From assembly GCF_037975245.1 (NCBI RefSeq), contig NC_092574.1, positions 5,076,713-5,140,712 of the forward strand: a stretch of 64,000 bases of DNA. Reading direction: 5' to 3'. Both the position numbers and the translations under genes were made by a program. This document shows, piece by piece, positions 36,201 to 49,173 of this stretch (position 1 is the stretch's first letter; every line of letters starts with the position of its first letter). The notes beneath the pieces were generated by a model. The model made no database searches and was not told the DNA's origin. It worked only from the letters and a program-made list of their open reading frames with translations. Source of the stretch: Apostichopus japonicus (lineage: Eukaryota > Echinodermata > Holothuroidea > Aspidochirotida > Stichopodidae).

Positions 36201-39200
36201 TTGACCTCATAGTTTAAAGAATTTTTTATAAAAAACAATTGACTGGGACATCCATATTTGGCTGGGGAGGGGGGCTGGGGGGGGGAGGAAACATTTATGT
36301 GTGGTCAGGGGCAGACTAGGACACAAATTGACAATGTCTCAGTGATCCAACTGGTGGTGCTAGGTAATTTAAGAAGTGGTGGCTCTGTGACTTATTCAAA
36401 TCTTCAGTCTACTGAAAGGAAAGACACACTACCCAAGTTGAATAAGTTTGTTGTAGCTGCTTTGGGGATCTCTATATACCTAGGTTAGTATTGATGGTTG
36501 GGTTTGCTTCTTCTTCTTCTTCTTCAATGTATTGTTGCTTTGGTCAAGTTCATGATTTTATCATTTTATACTAATGACACAAAAATTCATTTGTTAGATG
36601 CCAATAAAGGAGCCTCAATAGTCTTGTGGTAGGCCATTGAACTAGATTTTTGGCATTTTATGACCATTGACCACATATTCCATAGGAAGGTACTGGTTTC
36701 TTTGTAGTCAGAGTGAAAATATTGACACAGGGTAAAGCTCTCGTCACCAAATTTAAGATTTTTACAGTACAATATATAAACAATTATAAGTTGCAAGTTT
36801 TTGGTATTGCCTGTACCATAATCACTCGCCTATCTAAAGTGTTTTAGTTCCAGAGAATAAGTACAAGAAGATGGCCGGCATTCATAAAAAAGCTTATTCA
36901 TTTGATGTTTATTACATTGTTTTGCTTACGTTAAGGTTTGCTGCAGTGAATAGAGCTCAGTCTTCTTCCAACAAAACCAATAGTAAACAACAGCTACCGA
37001 AATCCAAGAGGGAGCCTCAAAAGACTACTTTAGTGAACATTGGAGCAGATTTAGCACGGTAAGATCATTCAATTCTGATGATTTAGTTTAGCAAATAGCA
37101 CACTGGACGTGTTACGACATGATCATGAAGAGGCCTTGTAGTTCTACTTAATGTGATTCTAGGATATGGTTGATATCAGAAGAAAATTTGTTTGTTTTAT
37201 TGGTCAAACTCTATATAAATGCCTTACTTTGATATGTAATTGCAAAGTGCATACATGCATAGCAGATTAGAATAATAGCTTGGATGGTAAATGATATCAA
37301 TATAGTATAAATGCCATTCGTAATTCAAAACTTGACTGAGTCACTAAACACCACCAGATGTGGATATCATCTCTAAAGGAATGGAATCTTTGATGTTTTT
37401 TCTCTGTAGTGAGCGAAGAGAAAGAGAGATGTCTCGGCAGAGAACGACTCCACCTGTGTCCAACGCGTACAGCATGCAGGCTGGAATGGTAGGTCATTCT
37501 TACTTTGTTGTACAGGTTATTTGGGTTGACAAGGGTGTTATGTACTTCTAGTAAAGTGATGTCTGTGAATTCTTAGCTTACAATTTTGCACACTGAACTA
37601 CACAGTCCAGCTGCTTTGAATTAATGGTTTGCTAATCAGTAAGTGGAAAATTCCCCAGCTTGCAGTTATCTTTCTTAACTTTATAGTAAAATTTTATTTA
37701 AGTATGTTGTAAGTAACTGTATGACAAGTCTAATTACAACTTACAGAATGAATACATTGTTACTCAGAGATAACATGGCTGATAGTATATGGAAGCTGCA
37801 ATAGTTTCTAACTTTGATATACATAATGCCTTATGAACTCACTCATTTTGCCTGTTTTAGGAGTGAAATCCCAAATTGTCTATAAACAAATGGAATATAT
37901 ACATTTAGGCATAACTTACCCATGGTGACAGTTTCACAGTCAATTAATGTCATTTCAACATGTAAGTAAAATTCAAAATTGTTACATATATACCTTAAAT
38001 GACTGCAAACTCACAACAGCAATACAGCATATCTTTTGTCAGTGTTCCACAAAATTAACTTGCACAGATATTCAAACCTCTGCTGGAATGGTTGCATTGA
38101 AAATGCCATTGAAGTCGTACAGGTTAATTAACAGGAGCCCTTTTTGTTGCATCTCAGTACCGTTTAATACATCAATTTGTAAAATGATTATCTTTCTCGT
38201 TGAGTAAAGTTATTTCCTTCTCTTAATAATATAGTCGGAAGATGAAGCAATGGCCAGGGCTCTGCAGCTTTCTCTAGCCTCAGATGCGGGTCCTCCATCT
38301 GACAACGTACCACCAACACAGACGCAACAAGAGGAGGCAGATCTGGCACTAGCGAGGGCACTAGCACAGAGTGAGGACGAACAGAGGAGGCAACAAAACC
38401 AAGTGAGATCAAGTACTGTCCTTCTGAATGTTTTTGCAACCATTCAGGTTTTTTGATTGATATGATTAAGTCATCTCTCACTCACTCTCTGTCTTCCCCT
38501 TCCTGTCATTCCTAAAACTTGATTAAATGTTTCTGAAGTAGCGCTTTAACTGTGGAACACTGTAAGTGGTCCTCCCAACATGTGGTTATCCAACCTTACA
38601 TATTTAAGCCGGGTATCACTTTGGGGTGATTTAATAGTAGGTTTATTTTATTCCCATAATCATCCTTATTCCACACAGTTGATCAAAGCTTCTCTCAAAG
38701 CTGGACAACTTGTACTCGCAGGCTAATCTGCTTGTCCACAATTATGTTATTTTCTGAATTGACATGTAGTTAAGTCTCATCTCTCTTGTTCTTCTGCAAA
38801 AGCTGTTCCACTCAAATAACATCACAGGGAATAATTTAGTGTTCAAATTTTGTGTAGCAGTTTTCAAAGGCTCTGAATTTTATTCTCTTGTTGAATACTA
38901 TATAGTTCCTGTGTAGAATACATCAATGTATCTATACACTTGTATAGCACTCTTTACCATTTTGTTTGGCATTTTGTGAATGCTATACTCGATAAATTAT
39001 TCCCCGCATCAACCATACTGTAGGATTAACATTGTTCTCTCAGAGAGAATTCTCTATGTCTAGGGCCAGTTAATATATTTAGCCTCGCCTTTCGCTTTCT
39101 GTCTGCCATACTTGTCCTCTTTCCCATTTTAAATCTGTATTTGTAAACTTTGTACACTTCGACTGTTGACTAGTGAATGCCCTGCAGAATACAGTCATAG

Positions 39201-39919
39201 ACAGTGTATATGTTCCTTTGTTGTTCCACACAAACATCTGTGCCAATGCAAAATGAATGTCAAAAATGTGACTCAACAAACTGAACCTTTCACATAATTT
39301 GTTCTTGTTGGGGAAACTTTGAAGTCTGTTTCATAAGTGACTTATGTCAGTTTGAAGTGTAAACTAATAGATGGTAGCTATCTCCATAGAACACAAATGG
39401 AAACAAAATTTGGAAGATAGTAAGTGACAAGAATTACCTGCTTCTTTTCATAAGAATTCTGCAAAGAAACTCATCTTTAGACCTAAAAGCAATAACCCCT
39501 GAGTTTTATTATATCCAAAACATTTTAGAATAACTCCAAGTTTTAAAATATCCTACATTTGTGATATGTGTTTATTTTAAAACTTGTGATAGCTTTCTGC
39601 AAACTTTTTGGTAAAAGTCAGATGGAATCTTCGTTAAGGCTTGGACAAGTCTGATGTATCGCAATTGATTCTGTGGTACTTGTAATTTGATCAGTTTCAG
39701 ATTATCGATAACAATGTTTTGAAATCTGGTGAGTCTGTTATCTTGAGTTAATCTCTCATGGTTTGCTCGTGGAATGCTATCGTTTTCCCCTAGTACACAA
39801 ATTGCACAAACTGTAATGTTAAATATGATTTTAGAATGACAACATTCTTGTTGGTTTCCTCTCTGCAGGGTACGCAGCGACAGCAGAGCTCAGGTAGTTC
39901 AAAATGTGCCGTGTCCTAA
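33229..39919 (+). CDS. ZFAND2B: AN1-type zinc finger protein 2B (AIRAPL) (9 coding exons, 288 aa)
   Basis: Proteasome/p97-associated stress factor that binds ubiquitin at the ER. Exons: 33229-33283, 33954-33996, 34907-34958, 35141-35317, 35990-36108, 36936-37058, 37410-37488, 38235-38402, 39869-39919; all junctions are AG/GT and in phase. First AN1 finger uses C10, C15, C25, C28, C33, H36, H42, C44; a second follows (NKCSKKGCKQK ... CDSCRLNFCLKHRHALDHAC). A linker leads to two ubiquitin-interacting motifs in exon 8 (DEAMARALQLSL about 219-230; EEADLALARALAQS about 249-262). The protein ends CAVS, a CaaX prenylation box, which marks the 2B type; the ZFAND2A (AIRAP) paralogue lacks it. Family length is about 257 aa. 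Polyadenylation candidates: ATTAAA near 40034 or AATAAA near 40726. Confidence 0.97.
33448..33712. mobile_element. MITE with telomere-like core, ZFAND2B intron 1
   Basis: About 29-bp terminal inverted repeats beginning TGGCTATTCTTACGACTAG; each contains the palindrome TTACGACTAGTCGTAA. The middle (33556-33616) holds degenerate TTAGGG repeats. gcatgcgcagttgct occurs twice. No clear target duplication seen. Confidence 0.75.
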
Positions 39920-42144
39920 CTGGCATCTTTCAACTCGATGCCGCAGAGAGGGGGTTACTCAACGACATCTTTTTTCATCTGTTACATGAACATGATTATT
40001 TCTACGAGAAGCAACATATAACCAAGGATATTTAATTAAACATAATATTTGTGACTATGTCTGTTTTAACAGTTATTGTTAATTTGTCTAAGAACCATTC
40101 TAAATGTGATATTTTGAAACTGCAGTATTTTTCTGTACCTGCATAATATTATCATCAACATAACGGTTATCGGTAGTTGGTGGAAATGGCACAAAATTGC
40201 CAACAGAATGCAAACCGCTGCTCTAACAGCCGAAGAGAAATGCATTGTCAAATGGTTTGTATCTGACAAAATTGTACCATCGGAAAACATAGGAAAAGTA
40301 TATAATTAAGCCAGTGTGTTGTTTCGTCTTTTAATATACTTCTATATTTTATCTATCGTATATTTATCATGAGAAATACAGTTTAAAAATGTTTAACATT
40401 GTGTTGTGTTCATTTTTATACAATAAGAGTTTTAATACACAATATTTTGTAAAGAATTTTTGTCCTTTTTATAAGAACCAAAAAGTATGTATGATTGGAA
40501 TTCTTTGAATATTTGATACTAGAATACTCTTCAACTCTGTGGTAAGCATATCAATCTTCAGATATGTGTATACTAAAAGGTAGGAAAACAATATTAGCTG
40601 TCGTCCGATCATCCGAAGCAACCAAGTTTCTGATTGGACAACCGAAATGCTTTGCAGCTTGCCTGGCAGACAACTAACTTTATCTACATCAAAGTCAGGT
40701 TGCTTTGTAATTTAATATACCCCAAATAAATCAATTAATATTGCTCTTTATAACTTTGGAGATACTGAAATAGTACAAAATTAGTGGTAGGCCTATGATC
40801 CACCCAAAGGGGAGTTTTATTAGCCCAAGGCTGATTTCTATTCACCAAACTACACATCTCTCCAATAATGTACATATTGGTCATATTTTTGGTTAATTGT
40901 CTCACTCTTTGGGACAACCAAATTCACTGCTTGGACAACCAAAGAGAATGACCTGGGAAGACTAGGTAGAAATCCTTAAAAATTTGCCCTCAACGGTAAA
41001 AAAATGCATTATGTATTGGCATTACTCTACCATCTTCGGTATCATATTCATAACTGAAATTGCAAATCTCCACCAATATTTAACCTAATGGCATGTGAGT
41101 CCCACCAAAACAAATTCCATGAGCAATATGCTAAAATGATCTTAAAGTAACATGTAACCAGTAAATATCCAGTTAATGGTTCAGCCCTGATTCTAATGTA
41201 CATACTAGACTGTGGTAGATGTTCAGTAAATGTGGTTTGTCTAGCCTACCTATAGATTTTCTCAAGACTTAAAACGACTTTATACTACAAATCATGTAAT
41301 CAAATCTGAGAGAAATTCAGTGTTTAACACGCTAATTTTTCTTTAAATTAATTTTCTATTTATTGCATTGTAAAACGATTCCTTTATTAATCAGTAAACA
41401 AACTTGCCAGTTGATATCAAACAGCTGCCTCAATACAGATGGTATGATTGTATGCAGAACCCAGATAATACTTAATAAGTGGTTGCTGATTGGCTAAGAG
41501 CCAATTAAAATTCACTTTGTCCTATATCTGTATAAAGATAACATAGCAGACATAACATTTTCTAATGAACATCTTACAATTGACTTTCTTATTGGAATAT
41601 CACTGTTGTTCATGATCAGGTGGATACAGTAGCAAAGAAACATTAATTATTTGATATCTAGGGATTAAATATTTTAAGTCTAGGATGTAGTTCAAGTAAC
41701 ACATAGGCATTGATACTAGAAGAATGTATACAAACTAATCCCTACATAAACCATCACAAGTATTTATTTTACATTCAGAATTAAAATGAACTCGCTATGA
41801 ATGCTTCTCGATTATAAAACGTCATGAAATAATCTTACTGTCCTTCTGATCAAAATGCATGTTCTACTCTTAGTCTTAGTTAAACCTGCAAGTTATTTAA
41901 GGTAGCATTACAACATTAGATTTCTTTATCCTGTATGCATGGTAATCACTGATGGCAAATTATTTTCCTTTGAAGGGATTTTCATCAGAAAGTTCACGTT
42001 GTGAAAGGTAGCATCCCAGGTATTGTATGCAGTCAGAACACATACTTGATAGATATAAACCGCTACATCGTACAATATTCTCAAGCAATATGGTGAATGG
42101 ATTTGGCTCCATGTATATCTTCTGATAAATTGCCTTCTTCAACT
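39920..42144. other. Convergent 3' region of ZFAND2B and SMIM20
   Basis: No additional coding exon seen. Polyadenylation candidates are present for both genes (see ZFAND2B; for SMIM20 a minus-strand AATAAA at about 41763). Confidence 0.6.
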
Positions 42145-44423
42145 TCATTTGTCTGTTCTTGGCTGAAAAGGATCACTCCATACTCTCATTCCTGCAAACA
42201 CAAAACACATTGAAAGGATGAAACTTCAATATTGTCAACAAAGGAGGGATTTATCATTTTTCTCTTCTATTCTCCAGGCAACCTCTGCCAAATAAGTGTC
42301 ATGGTTGTTTGCATTGCCCAGCTCTGTGTTAAAAACCACACAAGCCTTTCATAGATAACATATAGATCAACTTTCCAAAGTATGAATATGTATAGATTTA
42401 CCAATCACAGCGACAGCTATTGGTTGCTAACAGATCCATATCTCAGCTCCTTGTCTATGTGCCATCCAGTTTCTTTGTAAAACATTTAACATTTCTTTGT
42501 AAACTTTTATATTTCTTTTATGTCAAAGAATCAAAGCACTTGTATACTGACAGTTTGAATATCCTTCCATCTGCCAAAAACCTACGACAACTGCCAATAA
42601 AACAATATGACAAATGCCTTCATCAAACTTTAAAGGTGTGAAGACTCGCGTACAAAGAAATGTCTCATGCCGGTAATCTGACCTAGTTTCAAATGAGGTG
42701 TAACAGAAGTGTTAGACACCACCATCGATCCCAGTAAATACACATACAGCTTGCTACTGTCGGTACATACAGCAATAGGGTCAATACCCACAACGCAGCA
42801 TACATAGCAGGGATGGACATCTCAGGTCTAGATAAAAGATAATAAGGTATCACGTTTCATAACTGTGTGTATTTTATAGCAACAAGAAGAAAACATCACT
42901 TGCAAACAACGGAAAGTTAACTTTTCCAGAGCGCAGCAGACGGTTTTGGGCGAGTCTTCAATGCCTTTAAATTCTGGTAGTCTAATCTTTCCATTAAAAT
43001 GGAAAAGATTGTAAGGAGTTGTAACCAAATCTGAGGTCATTCTGAAGTACCAAACTGACTGCCACCTTCACTCAAAATTATAATTCCCACTTGCTAAAGA
43101 ACTTGGTTAGGCTGTTGAATTTTAGCAATAGCTTTGACTGTGTGATGTTTGGACCAGCAGATTGCAGAAGTTATACCTTTCCCACTACAGCAAAATGACA
43201 CCTTAGAAAACATGAGTAACTAATGAACAAAATGTAGTCCAATTTCTGGCAAAGGGTTGAAATTATGGTTTGAGAATAATTTGCTGAGGGAGTTGTTACT
43301 AAGGAAGCTCAATCCCAAATTATTGCCACAGATATTTGGATGAAACCCCCCCACCCGCCCCCGATCCCTCCGCAACCAAGCCTGTGCATTTCAGATACTT
43401 GATACATTGTTTGCTTAACCTTTGCTCTGGGACTAAATGCAAATTATCATTTTCTCACAATCAAGACTAGTCAAGTTGTTTCTCTAAGCTGAAAAACGAG
43501 CAAGGCTGCTTGATTCAAGCTAGTAAAAATGAAATTAAGACATTGATGTTAATTTCTGATATATTTTGGCAACGAGAAAGATTAATACATACCACCTGGC
43601 TGGACAGAAGATTGATTTATATCCTTCCTTGCCTCTTTCTGGATTTCCTCTTTGAAATAAAGAAAAGCATAACAAACACATGATGTTTAAAGAATGGCAG
43701 TAGAGTGTCATTCATGATATGTTCAAGTACTTTTTAATCTCAATTGGGCAATGATGTAACCAGCACATTTGGCTTATCCAAGCCATAAGGGATACAAGTG
43801 TGGTAACAGTGTTGTGTGTGAGAGGTGTGGAGGGGGGGGGGGGTTGTGCATAATGGAAATGGAAAAAAAGTGGAAGACATAAGATACATATCATTGTAAG
43901 AATAATTCAGATTTTTTCATGTTTGGAATAGCTAAATATACAACATTAATAACAGGAAATACTACAATGTAGAAGGATTCATAGTGGATTATCTTCAAGC
44001 AGAGATTGATTATTTACCTTCCATCCAATTGCTGCAGATACATTTTGAACAGTTCAAGAAGTCACTACTGGTAAGCATCATGTGATAAATGTGTGCTGTT
44101 TTGTACAGATACCTTTGGTTAACAGCACCATGTGTGTGTGTGTGCATTGGATAATAATAAATTTACTTTTTGTATTGTTTGATACAAAAAAAAAACTACA
44201 TTTGCACCTCTGCATTTAGATAGCAATTGAAGGGATACAAGATTTACTCCCTTTAATGAATGACTGGTAAATCTTTATAATTTTCTTGTCATGTTTGTCT
44301 TAAAAATAACTTACTCCATGGCTTTGGGTTGATCATTGGTGAAAACACAACAGGGTACAAAGCTGCTCCAATGCAAGCAACAAATCCACCAATCAGAAGT
44401 GTTGTCTTTCTTTTAGCAGACAT
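42145..44423 (-). CDS. SMIM20: Small integral membrane protein 20 / MITRAC7 homologue (3 coding exons, 70 aa)
   Basis: Inner mitochondrial membrane assembly factor that stabilises newly made COX1 in complex IV biogenesis. Exons 44423-44315, 43649-43593 and 42191-42145 join in phase, with a leader acceptor CCCACAG|ATCC at 44462. The N-terminus MSAKRKTTLLIGGFVACIGA runs into ALYPVVFSPM, matching the family's single helix and YPxxFxP motif. A charged middle (KEIQKEARKD) is followed by the hallmark VWSDPF near the C-terminus. Vertebrate SMIM20 is 67 aa. In vertebrates the C-terminal part is also processed to the amidated peptide phoenixin; here WSDPF is followed by QPRTDK, not Gly-Arg, so no amidation site exists. 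Convergent with ZFAND2B. Confidence 0.92.
42634..42966. mobile_element. TTAA-flanked MITE, copy 2 (SMIM20 intron 2)
   Basis: Exact TTAA on both sides (42630-42633; 42967-42970). Inverted ends aggtgtgaagactcgc and gcgagtcttcaatgcct. Same family as 2434-2630 but with about 140 bp more internal sequence. Confidence 0.8.
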
Positions 44424-44939
44424 CACAGCACAGAACCTTGAAAAACTAATATGATCGGGATCTGTGGGAAATAATGTTTAAAGTTACAGCATCTAGTGAC
44501 AATATTTTAGGACGTTCAAACTCACATAACAACATGGAGATATTACATTATATGAGAGATGAAAGATTGGAAAATTGAACGTTGGCATTTGACTTTGAAA
44601 TGCAGATACACATCATCAGATCCATCGCAAGTCCTGAAATCCTGAATAAGGCAGTGTCTTTGTCTACATGTGATAATAAAATTTGTGTAGATATTGATAC
44701 CATTAAATTTTCATCCACTAAATATCAACCTGTAATGAAACAACATTTTTTTTTCGTATCATCTCTCCAAATTGTATCTGAACTGTTTTGTTGAACAGAT
44801 ATGTAACTTTCACCAATATTTCTTGCCAATTTACTTAGATTTTGACTGATCAAAAAACATGTGATACTTTTCATAACCAGGACACTTCTACTGTTTACCA
44901 TAACCTTTACTGTGCCTTTTACCTGGCAACAGGGTACAC

Positions 44940-45470
44940 CAAGGGCGTAGGAACCTAGGGGGCTGGGGGGGGCAGCCCCCGGTGAAATATATGGGGGGGC
45001 GGAAGTATCATTCCGCCCCCCTCCCCCCGCTCTGCAAGTCAGAAAATCCCTCTTCCTTTACTGTGCCTTTTACCTGGCAACAGGGTACACCAAGGGCGTA
45101 GGAACCTAGGGGGCTGGGGGGGCAGCCCCCCGGTGAAATATATGGGGGGGGGGCGGAAGTATCATTCCGCCCCCCCCCCCCCCCCCCCCCCCCCGCTCTG
45201 CAAGTCAGAAAACCCCTCTTCCATTTCCAAATAGCATCTAAGGCCAGGTGAAAATGCAAAATTATTTATAAAATGGAGTGAGATGTTGAAGTGTGCTATA
45301 GATATTGCACCAAATTGCATCTGAGGCCACCTGGAAATGCAAACAAATTCCAAAGGAGAGAGGGACACCCCCTCCCCTTAGACCCGGGGGACACCCCTCC
45401 CTTAGACCCCTCCCCCAGGGCGGCCATCAGTCTTCAGCCCGCCATTCAAAAGTACCTTCCTATACCACTG
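44940..45470. mobile_element. hAT MITE copy A with tandemly duplicated 5' end
   Basis: Ends CAAGGGCGTAGGAA and tataccactg, with 8-bp TSD GGGTACAC at 44932-44939 and 45471-45478. The left flank, TSD and 5' part are repeated with a 151-bp period, so a second copy of TSD plus terminus starts at 45083/45091. A run of about 28 C lies at 45167-45194. Confidence 0.85.
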
Positions 45471-45727
45471 GGGTACACAAAGAAATGCATGAAGTTCAGT
45501 ATTCCAGAGCTACCAGACAAGGAAGGACTAATGCCAGCACTATTGGTCGTGCTGCCAAGGGAATAATCGAACATGAAAATGTTGATAACATGACGGCTAG
45601 ATAAATAAGCACTAACACAATACTGTACCTAAACGTCTGTCCGCCGGCAAAGAAAATGACACTCATTTAAAGAACCTATTTGTGTTTCTAGCTTTGTAAG
45701 ACTGTAACCTATTCCATCAGGTGTGGT

Positions 45728-46066
45728 CAAGGGCGTAGGAACCCCCCCAGTGAAAAATATGGGGGGTGGAAGTATCATTCCGCCTCTCCGCAAGTCAGAA
45801 AACCACTTTTCCATTTCCAAATGAGACAAAAATCTCATTTGGAGCACCAACTTGCATCTAAAGCCAGGTAAAAATGCAAAATTATTTACAAAATGGAGTG
45901 GGTGTTGAAGTGTGCTACTGTATATTGCACCAAATTGCATCTGAGGCCACCTGGAAATGCAAACAAATTCCAAGGAGAGAGGGACACCCCCTCCCCTTAG
46001 ACCGCTCCCCCAGATCGGCCATCAGTCTTCAACCCCCCCACTCAAAAGTACCTTCCTACGCCACTG
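45728..46066. mobile_element. hAT MITE copy B
   Basis: 339 bp; ends CAAGGGCGTAGGAA and TTCCTACGCCACTG; exact 8-bp TSD GGTGTGGT at 45720-45727 and 46067-46074. Internal sequence matches copy A (gcaccaaattgcatctgag and similar). Confidence 0.92.
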
Positions 46067-47167
46067 GGTGTGGTGGAGAAGAAAGTGCAGTACCATAACA
46101 TTGTTAAAATTCTAGTTCTAAGGATTAAATTATAGAAATACTTACATGATCTAAAAAATGTCTGTTTCTCAAAGTAAACATGGATTGCTATGGCTAATTA
46201 GCATACAGATGAAAGCCTAGCCTACTTTACATAACAACGCACTGTTAACACATAAGCTAATGCTGTAAATTGGATAGCCATCTGACCTGAAGTGTAACTT
46301 ATAAATGTAAGCCATTCAACTTCTCCCAAAAACACACATGGCTGTTTAACATCAGCTCAAATTGCTACAGTGTTATAGAAACATCGATTCTATATTTTGT
46401 AGCCCTGTCAGGAATTATTGCACCCATTAAATAGATGATACAATTATTAGTGAAATTTATCCTTCAGTCCTTGGGGTCAGGATATTGACATAGCCTAACA
46501 ATATTATGACAGAATCTAATCAATCCATCTATGAAACCACAAATAGAAAAACGTTTGTCTTTACAGTTATCCTTTAAAGAATGTGTAGCATGGTGGGCTC
46601 ATAATTGATGCACTTAAGGATTTGATTAACGATGTCTATCAACGAAAAATCCAAATCACTCAAGTGTATTTGTTTTTCATATGTGTAGTTCCTCAGAAAT
46701 GTAATGATCTCATAATAGTTATTGTTCTGTGCATATATGCAACGTACAAATGATCGGAATTTAACCACAAAATGTCTGCCGTGTCAAATTCTTTCATACC
46801 CCTAATGTGACACATTTTTCTATATAATAACTGCAGTGTTACCTCTAGCCTTTGTAGGCCTACAGTAACTTATGCTGTTTGCTATGCTCTGAGCCTCTAA
46901 GCTATGTTTGGTCAGGTCCCAGAAAGTAGTGGTATTATATTTTGCTAAGTTTGGCTATTTTTAGGGAGTAAGATTTCTAAATGCCCAAAAATGTGCAAAA
47001 GTGGGGGGATGGTTTAAAAGAAAAACACAATTTGATCAGTATATACCTGAAATGGATTAAAACTCATCAAATGTGCAACTCTGCTTGACTGCAAAAAGTT
47101 TAGGTTACCTGCTGTATTGTTGCTGGTAATATTTGAAGGTGTGTCAATTATGAAGCCTTCACTATAC
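46067..47167. other. No supported gene
   Basis: AT-rich spacer between a hAT MITE and the LTR retrotransposon. It could hold the unlocated SMIM20 leader exon. Confidence 0.5.
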
Positions 47168-47899
47168 TGTAATATTGTGACGAGCCCGCTTCCTCCGATA
47201 GTAAAACTATATCGGGACTCGCGATAGAAAGGTACTGGGATATCTTGATGCCGTATTTATGCTTCTTCAGGAGATGTCTCGAACGGGCGAAAACAATGAG
47301 TTCACAGAAAAACAATTTGACAAGATCGGATTTGATTAGTGATTCGGTATAATTTCTTCTCTGTCGATTCTCTTTACAAATAAAACTAAATTACAATGAT
47401 TTGACTTGACTCCGTCAATTAAAAGGAGTGATGAAATAGTAACGAAGCAATGACGAACTGATCACGGAGCGCTGACGGAGTCATAAATTTCTTGACCGAG
47501 TGATAAACTTTCGGCCCCATGCCTTTTTATACCTTACTTCTATAAAATTCCACTGCGCACAATCAGTAGGCAGCCAATAACCTGACCATCCTGTATTAAC
47601 TTAACGATATAAAAATAAGTGCGCTGGCACTGATCTGCCCTGATTGGTTGGGAGTTTGGAAGTCCCTCCCCTTTCTATGGAAACTTCCATACCACGTGAG
47701 AGAACCTTCTCGAATGTTCCACAGACATAATGGAATCTATTTTGGAAAAAGGCTCTGTACCAAGATTCAATAAGATAGTTAAAAAACTTCTCGTGGGAAA
47801 ACTGAATCCATGACCTAGATAAATACATAAGAGGCCTGTAAGGTGTCTCGATGGAGTTTTTCGGTAACATCAAAGAGATGGTATCACTATTTCATAACA
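47168..47899 (-). repeat. 3' LTR (732 bp)
   Basis: In element orientation begins TGTTATGAAATAG and ends ATATTACA. Differs from the other LTR at only 47746 and 47754. The 90-codon open frame inside both LTRs is incidental. Confidence 0.97.
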
Positions 47900-47917
47900 T
47901 CCCCCTCAATCTTTTTA
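47900..47917 (-). other. Polypurine tract of the retrotransposon
   Basis: Minus strand reads AAAAAGATTGAGGGGGA immediately before the 3' LTR; second-strand primer site by position and composition. Confidence 0.75.
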
Positions 47918-49173
47918 AAATTTTTGGATACTCCAAAATTTTAACATCATACCGCTTTAACTTATCATTATCTCAAGAAGGTAGAGTACTGTAAGCACAT
48001 TCACTAATATTCATCGACTTCAATAAATGGTCTTCATATATCTCAAAGGTTAACATCTTGGTTACGAATTATTAAAAATGATCATATGGTATATACATTG
48101 ACACTACTGTATCTCCATGAAATTTTTGTGTACCTCTTCATCAATACTGATGACATCATATGATGTAATCTTAAAAAAAATATCATTAAGTTATCTTAAA
48201 GTTACATGACACAGCAAAATATGCAGTATCTCTTTGAAAATACATTTATGCATTTCATACATCAATAATACATTTATATCAAAAGTGAAATCATGCCGTG
48301 ATTGGGGAGAGATCAGAGAATACTAGACTTACTTATCTTTTAACTGAATAGAACACCTTGGCGTTCCCTAAAAAAAATTTGTATATATAAAAAAAAGAAC
48401 CTTAAAATATTACAAACTCATTTACAAAATACCTCCTCTTTAATGAAGGCATAGTTTCAAAACTGCTTTGAAACCTTGTTAATCATATACATCCACTTCA
48501 AGAAAATCAACAAAATGTGACTCGATAGCATGGTGACCCTAGGTATGCACTCCGAAATGATCTAGTAAAGTACCAAAGTACTAGATATTCGATACCATAA
48601 AAGAGACTTCATAGACTGTGACATCAACAAATCTTTCTTCAAATTAACATATTACTTAACATCTTGTCTTTTCAACTTCTTGCTTCATCATTAAACAAAT
48701 TTACTTTTGCATGAATAATTGAGGAAAAGAAAATATATACATAATTTCCTCGAAAGATCTATACTTTCATTTGCTTCGATAACTGTTGCTGTAAGCAAAA
48801 GTTGCACATCTTCAATGCTGTCTCTGAATCGCCTTCAACATAACATCAATGATGCAATGTAAATATCCTTAAAATATTTCTCAATATATGAAAACCCATG
48901 TTGCTAATATTCCGGATATGTTCTAATTGCCGGGTAAACGTTTGAACGAATTCATAAGGAGAAATAAGGTATACTCATTACACATTTGTTACAAAAGATG
49001 AAACTAGGTCACTTGGTGGCGTTGTTAACAATAAAGCTTATATTGTTACACCATACAATACAATGACTTCCACTTAATAGGTATGCAGGTAAATGCCATG
49101 ACGCATTCCATTCATACAATCGTGGGTAAAACACCTGTTCATCTGAACTTAAAGCAATATGCAGTTATACATT
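47918..49173 (-). other. AT-rich 3' spacer of the retrotransposon
   Basis: About 1.25 kb between the pol stop and the polypurine tract without a usable open frame or env-like sequence. Could be lost coding sequence or a non-coding region. Confidence 0.7.

Noticed and set aside
45008-46098. Several Gly- and Pro-rich open frames
   Set aside because: They read through poly-G and poly-C tracts of hAT MITEs.
47601-47873. 90-codon frame, also at 56121-56393
   Set aside because: Lies within both LTRs; duplicated because the LTRs are identical, with no known domain.
47918-49173. Envelope gene of the Gypsy element
   Set aside because: No long open frame or envelope-like feature in the spacer.
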